Made by a program: the position numbers and the translations under genes
The notes under the pieces: generated by a model
The model's database searches: none
What the model was told of the DNA's origin: nothing
What the model saw: only the letters and a program-made list of their open reading frames with translations
Part shown: in pieces, positions 38,851-40,075 of the stretch
Layout of the letters: the number at the start of each line of letters is the position of its first letter
Numbering within the stretch: position 1 is the first letter of the stretch
Virus record (IMG/VR): IMGVR_UViG_3300029927_000019
Coordinates: 1 to 40,075 of that record
Source: a virus
DNA: 40,075 nucleotides
Strand: one strand, 5' to 3'

Positions 38851-40075
38851 ATAAGATCAGCATAGAGTACGTTAAGAACCTATATCCCATATTTACCAAA
38901 CCTAAGCGTATTAAAATCATTGTCGGCGGTCGTGGCTCAACTAAGAGTACCGGCATTGCTGACTATGTAGCTGCTAAGGTATCGAGTGGTGAATTGTGGT
39001 GTTGCGCTCGTGAGAATCAGAATTCAATTGAAGAATCAGTACACAGGACAATACTTGATGAAATTAGCAGGCTGGGCATACAAGGATTCGAAGATACAAA
39101 AACGTCTATTACTCATGAGACAAGCGGAGGACGCACATTTTATAGGGGGCTTGCTCGTAACATTACTAGCCTCAAGTCTACTCTTTCAGGTGTTGACGGC
39201 CTTTGGATAGAGGAAGGCGAAGATATAAGCGACAACACGCTAAGGGTATTGACAGCATCCGTTCGGCTTAATGCAGATGACACAGAGCGGCTATTAGATG
39301 GCAACAAACTAGAATCTATTGAACAGCTGGACGCATTGCTAGCTAATTCAGATATCAAGATGCCTGAAATCATTATTACAATGAACAGGGGGCAAAGATC
39401 TGGAGCTGTTGCTAAGAAGTGGTTGGCAAGGGCTGAGAGTGAGCTTAAACGTTGCGGGTATTACGAAGACGATACCGTGATGGTCGTGCAGATGAACTAC
39501 ACCGACATGCCACAATCATGGTTCATTGCCAGCGGATTAGAGCAAGAGCGGCTAGATGATTTAGATAAGTTATCTACAGCTCAGTACCGACATAAGTGGC
39601 ATGGCGATTATCTTGACGAAGTAGACAACAGCATAATCAAGCCTGAATGGTTCGATGCTTGTATTGATGCTCACAAGATTGAACACCTTAAAGAAACATT
39701 TGCCCCGCATGGTTCACGTATTGTCGCATTCGATCCTATGGACGATGGCAACGATGCACACGGTTACGCACAACGCAGAGGATCAATCATTGAAAGAGTA
39801 TTACAGAAGACTAAGGGTGAAATCGACGTTGGCACTGATTGGGCGACTGAATTGGCTATTAACAACAAGGCTGACCACTTCGCCTGGGATGCTGATGGAA
39901 TGGGTACCGGACTCAAGCGACAGGTCTCAGATGCATTTAATGGAACCCGTGTTAAGTTTGGAGGGTTCCATGGTGGGCTTTCCGGTAAGGGCCAAGATAT
40001 GGCTGAGAAGGTCTACCTTCCTCTTGATACGGAAGGTACTGAGAAACCTAAAACCTACGCTGAAACTTTTAAGAA
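38847..40075 (+). CDS. Terminase large subunit, N-terminal part (continues at 2-427)
   Basis: TTG start at 38847 overlapping the small-subunit stop (TTGA). Walker A GGRGSTKST at residues 27-35 and Walker B LWIEEGE at ~119-125 define the packaging ATPase. The nuclease domain has VAFDPMDDG (Asp 296) and WDADGMG (Asp 348/350). The frame runs to the window end and resumes at base 2, total ~518 residues. It pumps and cuts DNA at the portal. Confidence 0.9.
   Translation, partial: MNKISIEYVKNLYPIFTKPKRIKIIVGGRGSTKSTGIADYVAAKVSSGELWCCARENQNSIEESVHRTILDEISRLGIQGFEDTKTSITHETSGGRTFYRGLARNITSLKSTLSGVDGLWIEEGEDISDNTLRVLTASVRLNADDTERLLDGNKLESIEQLDALLANSDIKMPEIIITMNRGQRSGAVAKKWLARAESELKRCGYYEDDTVMVVQMNYTDMPQSWFIASGLEQERLDDLDKLSTAQYRHKWHGDYLDEVDNSIIKPEWFDACIDAHKIEHLKETFAPHGSRIVAFDPMDDGNDAHGYAQRRGSIIERVLQKTKGEIDVGTDWATELAINNKADHFAWDADGMGTGLKRQVSDAFNGTRVKFGGFHGGLSGKGQDMAEKVYLPLDTEGTEKPKTYAETFK
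39977..40075. repeat. Terminal direct repeat (copy 2)
   Basis: Exact second copy of bases 1-99, inside the terminase large subunit coding sequence. Joining the two copies restores a continuous reading frame. Confidence 0.95.

Overview
The window is the complete genome of a tailed phage. The first 99 bases are repeated exactly as the last 99 (1-99 = 39977-40075) and the terminase gene reads through the joint, so the contig is circular or circularly permuted, with a unit of 39,976 bp. The portal, head-tail adaptor, gp10-like tail protein and three ejection-type proteins resemble P22-like podoviruses, and there are no tail tube, sheath or tape-measure genes. NinB, NinG, RecT and a lambda-P-like protein suggest a gammaproteobacterial host, possibly marine; the host is inference. 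I see no integrase.

Layout. (1) Late genes, + strand, about 33.1 kb through the joint to 19.1 kb: a sulfotransferase-like protein, a 1479-residue fibre, a tryptophan-repeat protein, terminase small and large subunits, portal, scaffold, major capsid protein, decoration and adaptor proteins, tail stabilisation protein, a run of small beta-rich virion proteins, three ejection proteins, tailspike, endolysin and holin. (2) A minus-strand operon, 23.1 to 19.1 kb, with NinB, NinG and a tightly overlapping chain of mostly very small genes, several of them membrane or zinc-finger proteins. (3) A plus-strand early region, 23.3 to 33.0 kb, with a small HTH protein, many small unknowns, a ~790-nt gene-free structured stretch, a GIY-YIG nuclease, ribbon-helix-helix and P-like replication proteins, a minus-strand repressor with twin operators, RecT, an SSB-like protein and accessory genes. 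It ends at a strong terminator at 33.1 kb.

Most interesting points. The ~790 nt at 25193-25983 hold many long-range perfect helices, a T-arm mimic and repeated motifs. They look like one giant ornate phage RNA of the GOLLD/ROOL kind or a new class. Two HNH-AP2 homing-endonuclease genes (one broken by an internal deletion and frameshift) share a leader that folds as a pseudoknot, with compensatory base changes between the copies. The lysis locus shows a lysin replacement: an M15 peptidase plus HNH cassette sits between the N- and C-terminal remnants of an M23 peptidase gene. A 136-residue protein has tryptophan exactly every ten residues. Three consecutive accessory genes share one repeated leader.

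Functionally, the early region supplies repression, replication loading (P-like, so the host replisome is probably used) and RecT/SSB recombination. The Nin operon adds recombination functions, and the late operon builds and packages a podovirus particle and lyses the cell. No search or folding program was run; family names come from recognised motifs and gene order.
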